Assembly: GCF_025502585.1 (NCBI RefSeq)
Contig: NZ_CP106679.1
Coordinates: forward strand, 2,263,501 to 2,327,500
Length of the DNA stretch: 64,000 bases
Direction: 5' to 3'
Source of the DNA: Reichenbachiella agarivorans
Lineage (GTDB): Bacteria; Bacteroidota; Bacteroidia; Cytophagales; Cyclobacteriaceae
Numbering within the stretch: position 1 is the stretch's first letter; each line of letters begins with the position of its first letter. Under the pieces are notes generated by a model, which was given only the letters and a program-made list of their open reading frames with translations, was not told where the DNA came from and ran no database searches. Shown here in pieces: positions 63,951 through 64,000 of the stretch. Position numbers and translations under genes: made by a program.

Positions 63951-64000
63951 CTATTTGCAATTAGCAATTGCCTCTTCTGCCAATTGCAGTGCCTTTCTGG
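63951..64000 (-). CDS. 3' end of an unidentified gene
   Basis: The minus strand reads RKALQLAEEAIANCK and a TAG stop at 63,951-63,953, open to the window edge. The helical repeat-like sequence could end a TPR protein. The position right behind the bidirectional terminator supports a true gene end. Confidence 0.55.
   Translation of the reverse strand, partial: RKALQLAEEAIANCK

Overview
The window reads as chromosome of a Bacteroidota bacterium, most likely a marine-type Cytophagales (Reichenbachiella/Fulvivirga-like; the genus is inference). Signs visible in the sequence are a TTTG/TAnnTTTG promoter, a TonB-dependent receptor with a carboxypeptidase-like N-domain beside a lipoprotein whose post-cysteine residues (SEDD) fit the Bacteroidetes surface-export signal, a GT3-type glycogen synthase with GH31/GH57/GT4/CBM48 partners, DUF4301, DUF4251 and VF530 genes, and a DUF177-rpmF then fabH-efp-accB-accC order.

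Layout. 1-1,000: 3' part of a dihydroorotase gene, then tRNA-His(GTG) with promoter and terminator. 1,000-8,100: accessory island. It holds a gene remnant cut by an IS3-family element with -1 frameshifting, then a 1,459-residue SF1 helicase/nuclease with a Gre-factor-like C-terminal domain, flanked by imperfect palindromes resembling integron attC sites. It ends in an array of six palindromes spaced exactly 22 bp. 8,131-14,379: a TPR sensor histidine kinase, divergent from a GntP permease, RidA, D-threonine-aldolase-like enzyme and M19 dipeptidase operon (probable D-amino-acid/dipeptide catabolism). 14,376-23,177: glycogen metabolism (a degenerate GH57, GT4, CBM48 protein and GH31 on the minus strand; GT3 glycogen synthase and DUF4301 on the plus strand). 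23,389-29,007: MoxR ATPase, surface lipoprotein, TonB receptor. 29,083-34,236: a secreted coiled-coil protein, a CASTOR/POLLUX-like channel, two very small ORFs and an S41 protease.

34,417-41,723: a radical SAM protein in line with a RelE/ParE-type toxin-antitoxin pair, pyrF, a collapsed four-helix-bundle (S23-like) pseudogene, M20 dipeptidase, a THUMP RNA methyltransferase and gamma-glutamyltransferase. 41,757-44,300: second accessory patch, with an HTH-ImmA/IrrE metallopeptidase and a charged partner, an attC-like palindrome directly after the stop, several hairpins, and seven CCCGGG-type palindromes at 20-21 bp spacing. 44,305-54,928: a large membrane-anchored protein with an SLC12-like transporter, metallophosphatase, small membrane protein, manA, a YkgJ-type protein, rmuC and a PA0069-type radical SAM protein. 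55,082-60,764: VF530, an outer-membrane barrel, then the fatty-acid/translation cluster on the minus strand. 60,848-64,000: Crp/Fnr regulator, SulP transporter, DUF4251 protein, a bidirectional terminator and the last codons of another gene.

The most unusual material lies in the two accessory patches. Both have attC-like palindromes at the 3' ends of possible defence genes, and both contain a short-period palindrome array of the same architecture but unrelated core sequence.
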